Positions 22,076 through 30,215 of a DNA stretch of 50,861 nucleotides are shown one piece after another. Position 1 is the stretch's first letter. Each line of letters starts with the position of its first letter. Location of the stretch: assembly GCA_019240215.1 (NCBI GenBank), contig JAFAYQ010000009.1, positions 1 through 50,861 of the forward strand, written 5' to 3'. The translations under genes were made by a program, and so were the position numbers. This DNA comes from Actinomycetota bacterium. Its GTDB lineage: Bacteria > Actinomycetota > Actinomycetes > Streptosporangiales > Streptosporangiaceae. The notes under the pieces were generated by a model, which had not been told where the DNA came from, did no database searches, and was given only the letters and a program-made list of their open reading frames with translations.

Positions 22076-23104
22076 TCATTCCGCGATGCGCTGCGCCAGC
22101 CAGGCCAGCGACAGCGGGTAGCGGTAGTCGATGCCCATGTGGGTGGCGTCGAACAGCTCGAACTTGATCACGTCATCCTTGACCCCGAGGTCGCGCAGGG
22201 TCTCCCTGAACGCGGTGGCGCCGAGGTCGAGGAACCATTCGTCCCGGGTGCCGGCGTCGATCCAGATGCCGCGCTGGGCGGTCAGCGCGTCCGCGTACTG
22301 GGGGGCCATCCGGACCGGGTCCCAGTCCAGCCAGCGCTGCCACACGTCGGGCCGCAGCTCGCCGGTGGCCGGCTCGAACGGCAGGTCGACCGAGCCGTCC
22401 TTGTTGGCCGAGAAGCAGGCCGACACCCCGAGCAGCATGAGCAGGTCGTGGTCCTCGGGCTTGGTGAACGAGGTCCGGGAACCGAAGTCGTCCCACCAGC
22501 GCCAGATGTCACCGCCGTAGTCGCGCAGGTGCCGGGTGGCCTTGGCGAACTCGGGGATGTAGGAGTACTCGTACAGCGCGTCGCCGGAGTGGGTGGCGAG
22601 CGCGCCGAACAGGTCCGGCCGCAGCATGGGGGTGATCATCGCGCCGAAGCCGCCGCTGGACTTGCCGGTGATGGCCCGGTGCGGGGCGGCCGCCAGCGTG
22701 CGGTAGTGCCCGTCCACCCAGGGCACGATCTCGTCGCACAGGTAGGAGTGGTAGCGGCCGGTGCCCGGTGAGTCGACGAACTGGCTGCCGCCGTACTTGG
22801 TCCAGGCGTCCACGAACACCACCAGGGCGGGCGGCGCCTCGCCGCGCGCGAACACGGCGTCGGCGGTCTCCGGGAACGGCTGCCGGTAGGGCGAGCGGTT
22901 CCGCCACATGCTGAGGTGCCCGGTGTAGCCCTGGATGACGTAGACGGCCGGATAGCGGCGCCCGGGGTCGTCGTCGTAGCCCGGCGGCACGTAGACGAGC
23001 AGCGGCCGTTCGAACGGGTCACCGAGCGGATTGTCGCGCAGGATTTCACTGGTGACCACGTGCTCGTCGAGACGTCCGGCCAGATCTGCCGACCAGGGCA
23101 GCAT
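22076..23104 (-). CDS. Alpha/beta-hydrolase-fold esterase (enterochelin-esterase/esterase D type)
   Basis: A 342-aa serine hydrolase. The strand-rich start RPLLVYVPPGYDDDPGRRYP leads to YVIQGYTGHLSMW, VVFVDAWTKYGGSQF, the nucleophile elbow GKSSGGFGAM, a candidate acid in WIDAGTRDEW and a candidate His in FDATHMGIDYRYP. No signal peptide. ATG 23104 follows a GGAGGGAG ribosome-binding site; a few more codons lie upstream in frame. Substrate unknown. Same strand as the pca genes, 77 bases downstream of pcaD; it may be co-transcribed. Confidence 0.85.
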   Translation of the reverse strand: MLPWSADLAGRLDEHVVTSEILRDNPLGDPFERPLLVYVPPGYDDDPGRRYPAVYVIQGYTGHLSMWRNRSPYRQPFPETADAVFARGEAPPALVVFVDAWTKYGGSQFVDSPGTGRYHSYLCDEIVPWVDGHYRTLAAAPHRAITGKSSGGFGAMITPMLRPDLFGALATHSGDALYEYSYIPEFAKATRHLRDYGGDIWRWWDDFGSRTSFTKPEDHDLLMLLGVSACFSANKDGSVDLPFEPATGELRPDVWQRWLDWDPVRMAPQYADALTAQRGIWIDAGTRDEWFLDLGATAFRETLRDLGVKDDVIKFELFDATHMGIDYRYPLSLAWLAQRIAE

Positions 23105-23181
23105 TCGATCTCCCTCCACCGTGGATCCCCCACCCCACAGCATGCCGCACGTGCGTGGGAAAACCGAACGGACCGGCCGGG

Positions 23182-23967
23182 TCAGCCCAGCAGCGGGGCC
23201 AGGTGGGCGGCCAGGGCGGCCGTGACCGGACCGGGGTCCTGGTAGTTGGCCAGGTGGGCGGCACCGCGGACCACGGTCAGGGTGGCGCCGGGGATCGACC
23301 TGGCCAGCCGCGCACCCTGGCCGGGCGGCGTCGAGGGGTCCTCAGCCCCGGCCACGACCAGGGTCGGGGCGCTGATCGAGGTGATCGACTGGCGCTGGTC
23401 CATGGCCGCGATGGCCTCGGCGCAGCCCGCGTAACCCTCGGGGTCGGTGCCGGTGAACATGGCCGCGACCGGCGCGACCGCCTCCGGGTGCCGGGCGGCG
23501 AAGGCGGCCGGGAACCAGCGGCCGGTGGTCGCCTCGACCAGCGCCGACAGCCCCTCGGTCCGGGCTGTCTTCGCCCGGTCCTCCCACATCGAGGCGGGCG
23601 GCATGTGGGCGGCGGTGCAGCACAGCGCCAGGCGGCTGATGCGCTCGGGGGCGTTGGCGGCCAGCCACATGCCGACCATCCCGCCCAGCGACACGCCGCA
23701 GTAGGCGACCCGGTCGAGGTCGTAGCGGTTGAGCACGTCGAGCACGTCGGTGCCGAGTTCGGCGATGCGGTACGGGCCGGGCGGGGCCGGGGACTGGGCG
23801 CCGGCCGGGCCGTGCCCGCGGAACTCGAACCGCAGCAGCCGGAACCGGCGGCCGAGCACGGCCGCCTGCGGGTCCCACAGGCCCTGGTGGGTGCCGATCG
23901 AGGTGCCCAGCGCCACCACCGGGGCGTCGTCGGGGCCGGCCAAGGACGCGACCAGCTGCTCAGACAT
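23182..23967 (-). CDS. pcaD: 3-oxoadipate enol-lactonase PcaD
   Basis: A 261-aa alpha/beta hydrolase that opens 3-oxoadipate enol-lactone. Features: VVALGTSIGTHQGLWDPQ, FEFRGHGP, the nucleophile elbow CGVSLGGMVGMWLA, the acid in VVAGAEDPSTPP and a His in RGAAHLANYQ. PcaD and PcaC are fused (PcaL) in many actinobacteria, but here they are separate and far apart in the operon. It overlaps pcaG by eight bases and is the last pca gene. Confidence 0.92.
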   Translation of the reverse strand: MSEQLVASLAGPDDAPVVALGTSIGTHQGLWDPQAAVLGRRFRLLRFEFRGHGPAGAQSPAPPGPYRIAELGTDVLDVLNRYDLDRVAYCGVSLGGMVGMWLAANAPERISRLALCCTAAHMPPASMWEDRAKTARTEGLSALVEATTGRWFPAAFAARHPEAVAPVAAMFTGTDPEGYAGCAEAIAAMDQRQSITSISAPTLVVAGAEDPSTPPGQGARLARSIPGATLTVVRGAAHLANYQDPGPVTAALAAHLAPLLG

Positions 23968-24556
23968 CGAAGAACACGGTTTCGCCGTCGCCCTGCAGCC
24001 GGATGTCGAACCGCAGCACGGTGCCGGGACCCGCCGGATCGGCCAGGTCGGCGGGCTCGGCCGTGGCGATCAGCGTCGGCCGCCGGGCCTCATCGATCGA
24101 GGCCAGCACCGGGTCGGCCTCGTTGGCGGCCTGCTCGTCGGGGAAGTACAGCCGGGTCACCACCCGGTCCAGCAGGCCCCGGCAGAACACCGACACGTCC
24201 AGGTGCGGGGCCTCAGCCGCCCCGGCGCCGTCAGCGGGCAGCGGGCCGGGCTTGAGGGTGATGATCCGGAACGAGCCGTCGACCGCGGTCGGGCAGCGCC
24301 CGAACCCGCGGAACCCCCGGTAGCCGGCGGCCGGCCCGCGGGGGTCGTCCGGGTGGGCGAACCGGCCCGCCGGGTCGGCCTGCCAGGTCTCTACCAGCCC
24401 GTCGGGGATGACGTTCCCGGCCCCGTCGTACATGCGGCCGACGATGGTGATCGCCCCGGGAGTGTCTTCCGGTACCACGAACGGCCCGTCCGGCCAGGGC
24501 AGCCGCATGGCGAAGAAGGGGCCGACGGTCTGCGAGGGGGTGAGGCCTTCGGTCAC
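23960..24556 (-). CDS. pcaG: Protocatechuate 3,4-dioxygenase alpha subunit
   Basis: A 198-aa intradiol dioxygenase subunit: TPSQTVGPFFAMRLPWPDG, the GRMYDGAGNVIPDGLVETWQ beta core and LLDRVVTRLYFPDEQAANEADPVL. The alpha subunit lacks the iron ligands and pairs with the beta subunit to make 3-carboxymuconate from protocatechuate. It overlaps pcaH by four bases at its start and pcaD by eight at its end. Confidence 0.95.
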   Translation of the reverse strand: MTEGLTPSQTVGPFFAMRLPWPDGPFVVPEDTPGAITIVGRMYDGAGNVIPDGLVETWQADPAGRFAHPDDPRGPAAGYRGFRGFGRCPTAVDGSFRIITLKPGPLPADGAGAAEAPHLDVSVFCRGLLDRVVTRLYFPDEQAANEADPVLASIDEARRPTLIATAEPADLADPAGPGTVLRFDIRLQGDGETVFFDV

Positions 24557-25293
24557 TGGTCGTCCACCTCGGACTCAAAGACGGTGGCGCCCGGGCCGCG
24601 CAGGACGATGTCCCAGCGGTAGCCGAGGGCCCACTCGGGCTGGGTGAGGTCGATGTCGAACTGGGCGACCATGCGCTCGCGGGCCTTGGGGTCGGGCACC
24701 GAGTTGAAGATCGGGTCGATCGGCTGCAGCGGGTCGCCCGGGAAGTACATCTGGGTCACCAGCCGCTGGGTGAACGCCCGGCCGAACAGCGAGAAGTGGA
24801 TATGGGCGGGCCGCCAGGCGTTGTGGTGGTTACCCCACGGGTAGGCGCCGGGCTGGATGGTGACGAACCGGTAGTTGCCGCCCGCGTCGGTCATCGCCCG
24901 GCCGATGCCGGTGAAGTTCGGGTCGAGCGGGGCCGGGTGGTGCTCGCGGGCGTGCCGGTACCGGCCGGCCGCGTTGGTCTGCCAGATCTCGATCAGCGTG
25001 TCCGGCACCGGCCGGCCGCCCGAGTCCAGCACCCGGCCGGTGAGGATGATGCGCTGCCCCTGCGGCTCACCCGCGTGCTGGGTGGTCAGGTCGGAGTCGG
25101 ACGGGGTGATCAGGTCGTTGCCGAGCAGCGGCCCGGTCACCTCGGTCAGCCGCTGCGGCAGCAGCACCAGCGGCTGCTGCGGGTGGCGCAGCGCGGTCGA
25201 CCGGTACCCGCTGAAGTCCAGCGGCGGGTGCGCGCCGCGCGGGCGCTCGTAGGACGGCAGCACCAGGCCACCGCGGCTCACCTCAGCGGTCAT
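24553..25293 (-). CDS. pcaH: Protocatechuate 3,4-dioxygenase beta subunit
   Basis: A 246-aa catalytic intradiol dioxygenase subunit. The expected Fe(III) ligands are visible: Tyr in GRYRHAREH, Tyr in QPGAYPWGNHHN and the His pair in RPAHIHFSLFG. DSGGRPVPDTLIEIWQTNAAG and TQMYFPGDPL are also family marks. Six bases separate it from the pcaJ stop, and it is coupled to pcaG by overlap. Confidence 0.96.
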   Translation of the reverse strand: MTAEVSRGGLVLPSYERPRGAHPPLDFSGYRSTALRHPQQPLVLLPQRLTEVTGPLLGNDLITPSDSDLTTQHAGEPQGQRIILTGRVLDSGGRPVPDTLIEIWQTNAAGRYRHAREHHPAPLDPNFTGIGRAMTDAGGNYRFVTIQPGAYPWGNHHNAWRPAHIHFSLFGRAFTQRLVTQMYFPGDPLQPIDPIFNSVPDPKARERMVAQFDIDLTQPEWALGYRWDIVLRGPGATVFESEVDDQ

Positions 25294-25299
25294 CCGGTT

Positions 25300-26067
25300 C
25301 TACTCCTTCGCTCTGGTCGTGAACCGCCGCAACGCGGCCAGCTCGGTGGCGGTCGGCGGCGGCAGCGTGACCAGCCCGGGGGCGGCCGCCAGGTCCCAGC
25401 CGGTCCGCTCCCGGGCCTGGTCGAGGGTGACCCCCGGATACAGCCCGGTCGCCGTGAACTCGCAGGTCTGCGGGTCGGGCTCAAGCACGCCGAGGTCGGT
25501 GATGATCTTGCCGGGGCCGGCGCCGGTCAGGCCTAGGCGCTCGCGGCTGCCGGGCCCGGATCCGTAGCCGACCGAGGTGATGAAGTCGACGTGCTCGACG
25601 AACGCCCGCCGGGTCTGGCGGACGATCACGATGACCTCGCGGCAGGACGCGGCGATCTCCGGAGCCCCGCCCGCCCCGGGAAGCCGGGTCTTAGGGTCGC
25701 TGTAGTCGCCGATGACGGTGGTGTTGATGTTGCCGAACTTATCGATCTGGGCGGCGCCGAGGAAACCGACGTCGATCCGGCCGGGCTGCAGCCAGTAGTT
25801 GAAGATCTCCGGCACGCTGACCACCGCGTCGGCGGTCTCGGCGAGGATGCCGTCGCCGATCGACAGCGGCAGCCGGTCCGGCTTGGTCCCGATCGTGCCG
25901 GACTCGTAGATCAGCACCAGCCCGGGCGCGTGGGTGGCCCGGGCCAGGTTGGCGGCCCCGCTCGGCAGCCCGATGCCGACGAAGCAGGTGCGGCCGTCGC
26001 GCAGCGCCCGGGCGGCGGTGACCGTCATGATCTCGTCGGCGGTGTAGTCAGCCGGGTGCTCAGACAC
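25300..26067 (-). CDS. pcaJ: 3-oxoadipate CoA-transferase subunit B (PcaJ-like)
   Basis: A 255-aa family I CoA-transferase beta subunit: TAARALRDGRTCFVGIGLPS, IYESGTIGTKPDRLPLSIGDG (its Glu is in the position of the CoA-thioester-forming residue), FLGAAQIDKFGNINTTVIGD, GAGGAPEIAASCREVIVIV. The pair resembles the glutaconate CoA-transferase branch in size, so another dicarboxylate is possible, but the pca context argues for 3-oxoadipate. It overlaps pcaI by eight bases. Confidence 0.87.
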   Translation of the reverse strand: MSEHPADYTADEIMTVTAARALRDGRTCFVGIGLPSGAANLARATHAPGLVLIYESGTIGTKPDRLPLSIGDGILAETADAVVSVPEIFNYWLQPGRIDVGFLGAAQIDKFGNINTTVIGDYSDPKTRLPGAGGAPEIAASCREVIVIVRQTRRAFVEHVDFITSVGYGSGPGSRERLGLTGAGPGKIITDLGVLEPDPQTCEFTATGLYPGVTLDQARERTGWDLAAAPGLVTLPPPTATELAALRRFTTRAKE

Positions 26068-26902
26068 GGGCGGCGCCGAAGATCTCGGTGTCGAGCCACT
26101 GACCGAACCGCTCCCGGTCCCGGCTGATCTGATCCCAGGCCTGGTAGGCGTCGTTGTCGCGGTCGTAGTAGCCGAGCGCGTAGGAGGGGCGGGAGCCGCC
26201 CGGCGCGGCCGCCACGTAACTGACCGTCCAGGCCGGCAGCACGACCGCGTCCGGCCGGGGGTCCAGCGCGGGCACGATCTCCTCGACGGTGACGACCGAG
26301 CGGCGGGCCGCCAGCACCGCTTCCTTCTGGATCCCGGTGATGCCCCACAGCTGGACGTTGCCGCTGGTGTCGGCCCGCTGCGCGTGGACGATGGCCACGT
26401 CCGGATTGAGGGCGGACACCGCGGTCAGTATTTCGCCGGTGAAAGGGCAGGTAACGGCCCGGATACTGGGATGCTGGGGGCCGTCGCGGCCGGGGCCGCC
26501 GGCCTCCATCAGGCCGGTGCCGCGGTAGCCGCGGAGCATCGCGAACGGGAGCCCGGACGCGCCCGCCACGTAGCGGTTGGCCATCCCGGCGTGGCTGTGC
26601 TCCTCGATCTCCAGCGGCGCGGGCCAGGACCGTTCGACCGCGTCCCGGAACCGGTGCAGCGAGCCGACGCCGGGGTTACCGCCCCAGGAGAACACCAGCT
26701 TGCGGGCGCAGCCGGCCCCGATCAGCTGGTCGTAGATCAGGTCGGGGGTCATCCGGATCAGGGTCAGGTCGCGCCTGCGCTGCCGGATCACCTCGTGCCC
26801 GGCCGCGAACGGGATCAGGTGCGTGAAACCCTCCATGGCCACGGCGTCGCCGTCGTGGACGGCGGCGCCGATCGCCTCGGCCAGGGGCACGATCTCCGCC
26901 AT
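26060..26902 (-). CDS. pcaI: 3-oxoadipate CoA-transferase subunit A (PcaI-like)
   Basis: A 280-aa family I CoA-transferase alpha subunit: AVHDGDAVAMEGFTHLIPFA, WGGNPGVGSLHRFRDAVE, HAGMANRYVAGASGLPFAML and VAIVHAQRADTSGNVQLWG. ATG 26902 has a GGAG 4-5 bases upstream; the frame extends 14 codons further to an ATG at 26944 without support. An 81-base gap separates it from pcaC, the only real gap in the operon and a possible second promoter. Confidence 0.86.
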   Translation of the reverse strand: MAEIVPLAEAIGAAVHDGDAVAMEGFTHLIPFAAGHEVIRQRRRDLTLIRMTPDLIYDQLIGAGCARKLVFSWGGNPGVGSLHRFRDAVERSWPAPLEIEEHSHAGMANRYVAGASGLPFAMLRGYRGTGLMEAGGPGRDGPQHPSIRAVTCPFTGEILTAVSALNPDVAIVHAQRADTSGNVQLWGITGIQKEAVLAARRSVVTVEEIVPALDPRPDAVVLPAWTVSYVAAAPGGSRPSYALGYYDRDNDAYQAWDQISRDRERFGQWLDTEIFGAARV

Positions 26903-26983
26903 ACCACTCCGCTTCTGACCGCCTAGTGCACAACCGTTCGACATCCGTACAATAGCGGCCCCGGGTTCGGGCGTCGATGCTGC
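26903..26983 (-). promoter_or_regulatory. Intra-operon gap before pcaI
   Basis: 81 bases between the pcaC stop and the pcaI start, comparatively AT-rich around 26940-26955. An internal promoter could separate pcaI-J-H-G-D from pcaB-C. I cannot fix -35/-10 boxes with confidence. Confidence 0.3.
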
Positions 26984-27367
26984 CTATTCCTCGGCGGCCT
27001 CATCGAGGGCGCGCTGGGCCACCGCGAACGCGCGGTTACCGGTGGGAACCCCGGCGTAGATCGAGACCTGCAGCAGGACCTCGCTGATCTGCTCGCGGGT
27101 CACCCCGTTGCGCAGCGCCGCCTGGACGTGCATGGCCAGCTCACCCTCGTGCTGGAGGGCGGTCAGCACGGCCAGCGTGACCAGGCTGCGCTCGGCCCGC
27201 GACAGGCCGGGCCGGGACCAGACGTCACCCCAGGCGTAGCGGGTGATGAGGTCCTGGAACGGGGCGGTGAACGGGGTGGTGCGGGCTACCGCCCGGTCCA
27301 CGTGCTCGTCGCCCAGCACCGCCCGGCGCACGGCCATGCCCTGCTCGGTGCGTTCGGCGTCGTCCAT
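26984..27367 (-). CDS. pcaC: 4-carboxymuconolactone decarboxylase PcaC
   Basis: A 127-aa CMD/AhpD-fold protein: GMAVRRAVLGDEHVDRAVARTTPF, ITRYAWGDVWSRPGLS, LVTLAVLTALQHEGELAMHVQAALRNGVT, QVSIYAGVPTGNRAFAVAQ. It converts 4-carboxymuconolactone to the enol-lactone. ATG 27367 shares one base with the pcaB stop (TGATG), so they are coupled. Standard length for stand-alone PcaC, not fused to PcaD. Confidence 0.94.
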   Translation of the reverse strand: MDDAERTEQGMAVRRAVLGDEHVDRAVARTTPFTAPFQDLITRYAWGDVWSRPGLSRAERSLVTLAVLTALQHEGELAMHVQAALRNGVTREQISEVLLQVSIYAGVPTGNRAFAVAQRALDEAAEE

Positions 27368-28776
27368 CAGGTGGTCCTCCCGGTCGAGCGCTCGTGGGCG
27401 GCCAGCGCCGCGTCGGCGAACGCGGCGGCGGCGCCCAGGTAGTTGGCCGGGTCGAGGGCCGCGTCGACCTGCTCGGCGGTGATCCCGGCCGCCTCCAGCG
27501 GCTCGGCCGACTGGGGCCGGCCGAGCAGCACGTCGCGCAGCGGCAGCCCGGCCGAAACCGCCCGCGCCCCGGCCTCGGCCACCAGGTCGTGGGCGGCGGC
27601 CCGGCCCAGCGACCCGGCCAGCAGCGCGGTGACCCGCTCGGCGAGCGGCAGCCCGCCGGCCGCGTTCAGGTTGGCGCTCATCCGGGCCGGGTCGACGATC
27701 AGGCCGCCGAGCAGGTCGGCCGCCCAGGACGCGGCCGAGCCGGTCAGCGTGAGCAGGTCGGTCAGCGGCTGCCACTCCGCGTGCCAGGCCCCGGCCGCCC
27801 GCTGGAGCTCCTGCTCGCCCGTGGCCGCCAGCGTGGCCAGCAGGCCGGGGGCCTGCTTGACGCAGCCGAGGATGGCGATGGCGGCCACCGGGTTCTGCTT
27901 GTTGGGCATGGCCGACGAACCGCCGCGGCGCGGACGGCCCGCGCCGGCCGAGCCGCCGGGGCCCTCGCGGACCTCGCCCACCTCGGTCTGGGCCAGCAGG
28001 GTGACGTCGCGGGCGATCTTCGACAGCACCGAGTCGACCCCGGCCAGCGCGGCCGCCAGCTCCAGCACCCGCAGCCGGATCGTGTGCCAGGGCAGCGGCG
28101 GGGCGGGCAGATCCAGCTCCTCGGCCAGCAGGGCCAGCACCCGGGGACCGTGGTCACCGAGGGCGGCCAGGGTGCCCGCGGCCCCGCCGAACTGCACGGC
28201 CAGCCGCTCGCGGCCGGTCCGGGCCAGGGCCGCCCGGGCTTCGTCCAGGCCGTTCAGCCAGCCGGCCGCGACCAGGCCGAACGTGGTCGGGACGGCCTGC
28301 TGGAGCAGGGTCCGCCCGATCATGACGGTGTCCCGGTGCCCGGCCGCCAGGCTGGCGGCGGCCGCGGCGGCGGCGGCCAGGTCGGCGCCGATCACCGCCA
28401 GCGCCCGCTGGGCCAGCACCATGGCGGCCGTGTCGATGATGTCCTGGCTGGTCGCACCCTTGTGCACGGCGCCCGCGAGCGGGCCGGGGACCTGCCGGGC
28501 GAGCGCCCGGCTCAGGCCCGGGACCGGGTTGCCGGTGAGGGCGGACAGCTCCCCCAGCTCGGCCAGGTCGAAGCGGCCGGGCTCGGCCGCCGCGGTCACC
28601 GCCGCCCCGGCCCCGGCCGGCACCAGGCCGGCCCGTTCGGCCGCCCGGGCCAGGGCCGCCTCGGTGTCGAGCATGGCCCGCAGCCAGGCGGCGTCGCCCG
28701 CCTCCACCTGGCTGTGGCCGAACACCCCGCCGAACAGCACGCCGCGGCGGTTGTCGTTCTGGTCGGGCTCAGACAT
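27367..28776 (-). CDS. pcaB: 3-carboxy-cis,cis-muconate cycloisomerase
   Basis: A 469-aa member of the fumarase/aspartase superfamily: LFGGVFGHSQVEAGDAAWL, GATSQDIIDTAAMVL, TLLQQAVPTTFGLVAAGW, QFGGAAGTLAALG and the signature GSSAMPNKQNPVAAIAILG. It lactonises 3-carboxymuconate to 4-carboxymuconolactone. It is the first gene of the pca operon and its start faces the divergent gabT-like gene 68 bases away. Very Ala-rich, but all conserved regions are intact. Confidence 0.95.
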   Translation of the reverse strand: MSEPDQNDNRRGVLFGGVFGHSQVEAGDAAWLRAMLDTEAALARAAERAGLVPAGAGAAVTAAAEPGRFDLAELGELSALTGNPVPGLSRALARQVPGPLAGAVHKGATSQDIIDTAAMVLAQRALAVIGADLAAAAAAAASLAAGHRDTVMIGRTLLQQAVPTTFGLVAAGWLNGLDEARAALARTGRERLAVQFGGAAGTLAALGDHGPRVLALLAEELDLPAPPLPWHTIRLRVLELAAALAGVDSVLSKIARDVTLLAQTEVGEVREGPGGSAGAGRPRRGGSSAMPNKQNPVAAIAILGCVKQAPGLLATLAATGEQELQRAAGAWHAEWQPLTDLLTLTGSAASWAADLLGGLIVDPARMSANLNAAGGLPLAERVTALLAGSLGRAAAHDLVAEAGARAVSAGLPLRDVLLGRPQSAEPLEAAGITAEQVDAALDPANYLGAAAAFADAALAAHERSTGRTT

Positions 28777-28831
28777 GGGATCACCCTAGACGGGCGGCAA
28801 ACGCGGGGTGGGCCACCCGCGCGGGCAGGCG

Positions 28832-28837
28832 TATGGT
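28832..28837 (+). promoter_or_regulatory. -10 box (TATGGT) for a leaderless aminotransferase transcript
   Basis: TATGGT ends 7 bases before ATG 28845. The ATG inside the box (28833) is also in frame, but would place the start within the promoter, so ATG 28845 is preferred. Confidence 0.5.
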
Positions 28838-28844
28838 CGGCAGC

Positions 28845-30215
28845 ATGAACGCCTCTGCAACCAGCACTTCAGCCAGCGTGGGCGGCCCCGGACTGCCCCA
28901 GGAACGCCGCGTCGTCACCGAGATCCCCGGGCCCGTCTCGCGCGAGCTGCTCGAGCGGCGGCAGCGCACCGTCGCCCGCGGCGTCAGCCACGTCCTGCCG
29001 GTGTTCGTGACCGCGGCCGGGGGCGGCGTGCTGGTCGACGCGGACGGCAACTCGCTGATCGACTTCGGCTCCGGCATCGCGGTGGTGTCGGCCGGCAACG
29101 CCGCGCCGCGGGTGGTGGAGCGGGTCAGCGCCCAGGCCGCCCAGTTCACCCACACCTGCTTCATGGTCACGCCGTATGAGGAGTACGTGACCGTCTGCGA
29201 GGAGCTGGCCCGGCGCACCCCCGGCGACCACGAGAAGCGGTCGGTGCTGCTGAACTCGGGGGCCGAGGCGGTCGAGAACGCGATCAAGATCGCCCGGCAC
29301 GCGACCGGCCGCCAGGCGGTGGTCGCGTTCGATCACGCCTACCACGGCCGGACCAACCTGACGATGGCCCTGACCGCGAAGAACATGCCCTACAAGCAGG
29401 GTTTCGGGCCGTTCGCGGGCGAGATCTACCGGGCCCCGATGGCTTATCCGCTGCGCTGGCCGGGCGGACCGCAAGCCTGCCGCGAGCAGGCGCTGGACGT
29501 GATCACCGGCCTGATCCACACCCAGGTCGGCGAGGAGAACGTGGCCGCCGTCATCATTGAGCCGATCCAGGGCGAGGGCGGGTTCATCGTGCCGCCGCCC
29601 GGGTTCCTGGCCGGGCTGGCCGAGTTCTGCCGGAGCTACGGCATCGTGCTGATCGCGGACGAGATCCAGACCGGGTTCTGCCGGACCGGCGACTGGTTCG
29701 CCTGCGAGCACGAAGGCGTGGTGCCCGACCTGATCACCACGGCCAAGGGCATCGCCGATGGGCTGCCGCTGGCCGGGGTCACCGGCCGGGCCGAGCTGAT
29801 GGACGCGGTCCACGTCGGCGGGCTGGGCGGCACCTACGGCGGCAACCCGGTGGCCTGCGCGGCCGCGCTCGGCGCGATCGAGACGATGGAGGCCGAGGAC
29901 CTGGCCGGCCGGGCCCGGCACATCGGCGACGTGATGCTGCCCCGGCTGACCAAGCTGGCCGAGGCCAGCGGGCGCATCGGCGAGGTCCGCGGCCGGGGCG
30001 CGATGATCGCCATCGAGATCGTCGAGCCGGGCGGGATCACCCCCGACCCGGCCACCGCGGGCAAGGTGGCCAAGGCCTGCCACCAGGCCGGGCTGGTCGT
30101 GCTGACCTGCGGCACGTTCGGCAACGTGCTGCGGCTCCTGCCGCCCCTGGTCATCGGGGACGCGCTGCTGGAGGAGGGACTGTCGATCCTGGAGGACGCG
30201 TTCACCGCCCTGTGA
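28845..30215 (+). CDS. gabT: 4-aminobutyrate aminotransferase-like class III transaminase
   Basis: A 456-aa PLP enzyme of fold type I: VDADGNSLIDFGSGIAVVSA, LLNSGAEAVENAIKIARHAT, FDHAYHGRTNLTMALTAKNM, AVIIEPIQGEGGF, LIADEIQTGFCRTG, the PLP lysine in TTAKGIADGLPLAG and GTYGGNPVACAAALG. The profile is that of GABA transaminases, though 5-aminovalerate or related omega-amino acids are possible. The downstream gene overlaps its stop (GTGA). No succinate-semialdehyde dehydrogenase is adjacent. Confidence 0.88.
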   Translation: MNASATSTSASVGGPGLPQERRVVTEIPGPVSRELLERRQRTVARGVSHVLPVFVTAAGGGVLVDADGNSLIDFGSGIAVVSAGNAAPRVVERVSAQAAQFTHTCFMVTPYEEYVTVCEELARRTPGDHEKRSVLLNSGAEAVENAIKIARHATGRQAVVAFDHAYHGRTNLTMALTAKNMPYKQGFGPFAGEIYRAPMAYPLRWPGGPQACREQALDVITGLIHTQVGEENVAAVIIEPIQGEGGFIVPPPGFLAGLAEFCRSYGIVLIADEIQTGFCRTGDWFACEHEGVVPDLITTAKGIADGLPLAGVTGRAELMDAVHVGGLGGTYGGNPVACAAALGAIETMEAEDLAGRARHIGDVMLPRLTKLAEASGRIGEVRGRGAMIAIEIVEPGGITPDPATAGKVAKACHQAGLVVLTCGTFGNVLRLLPPLVIGDALLEEGLSILEDAFTAL

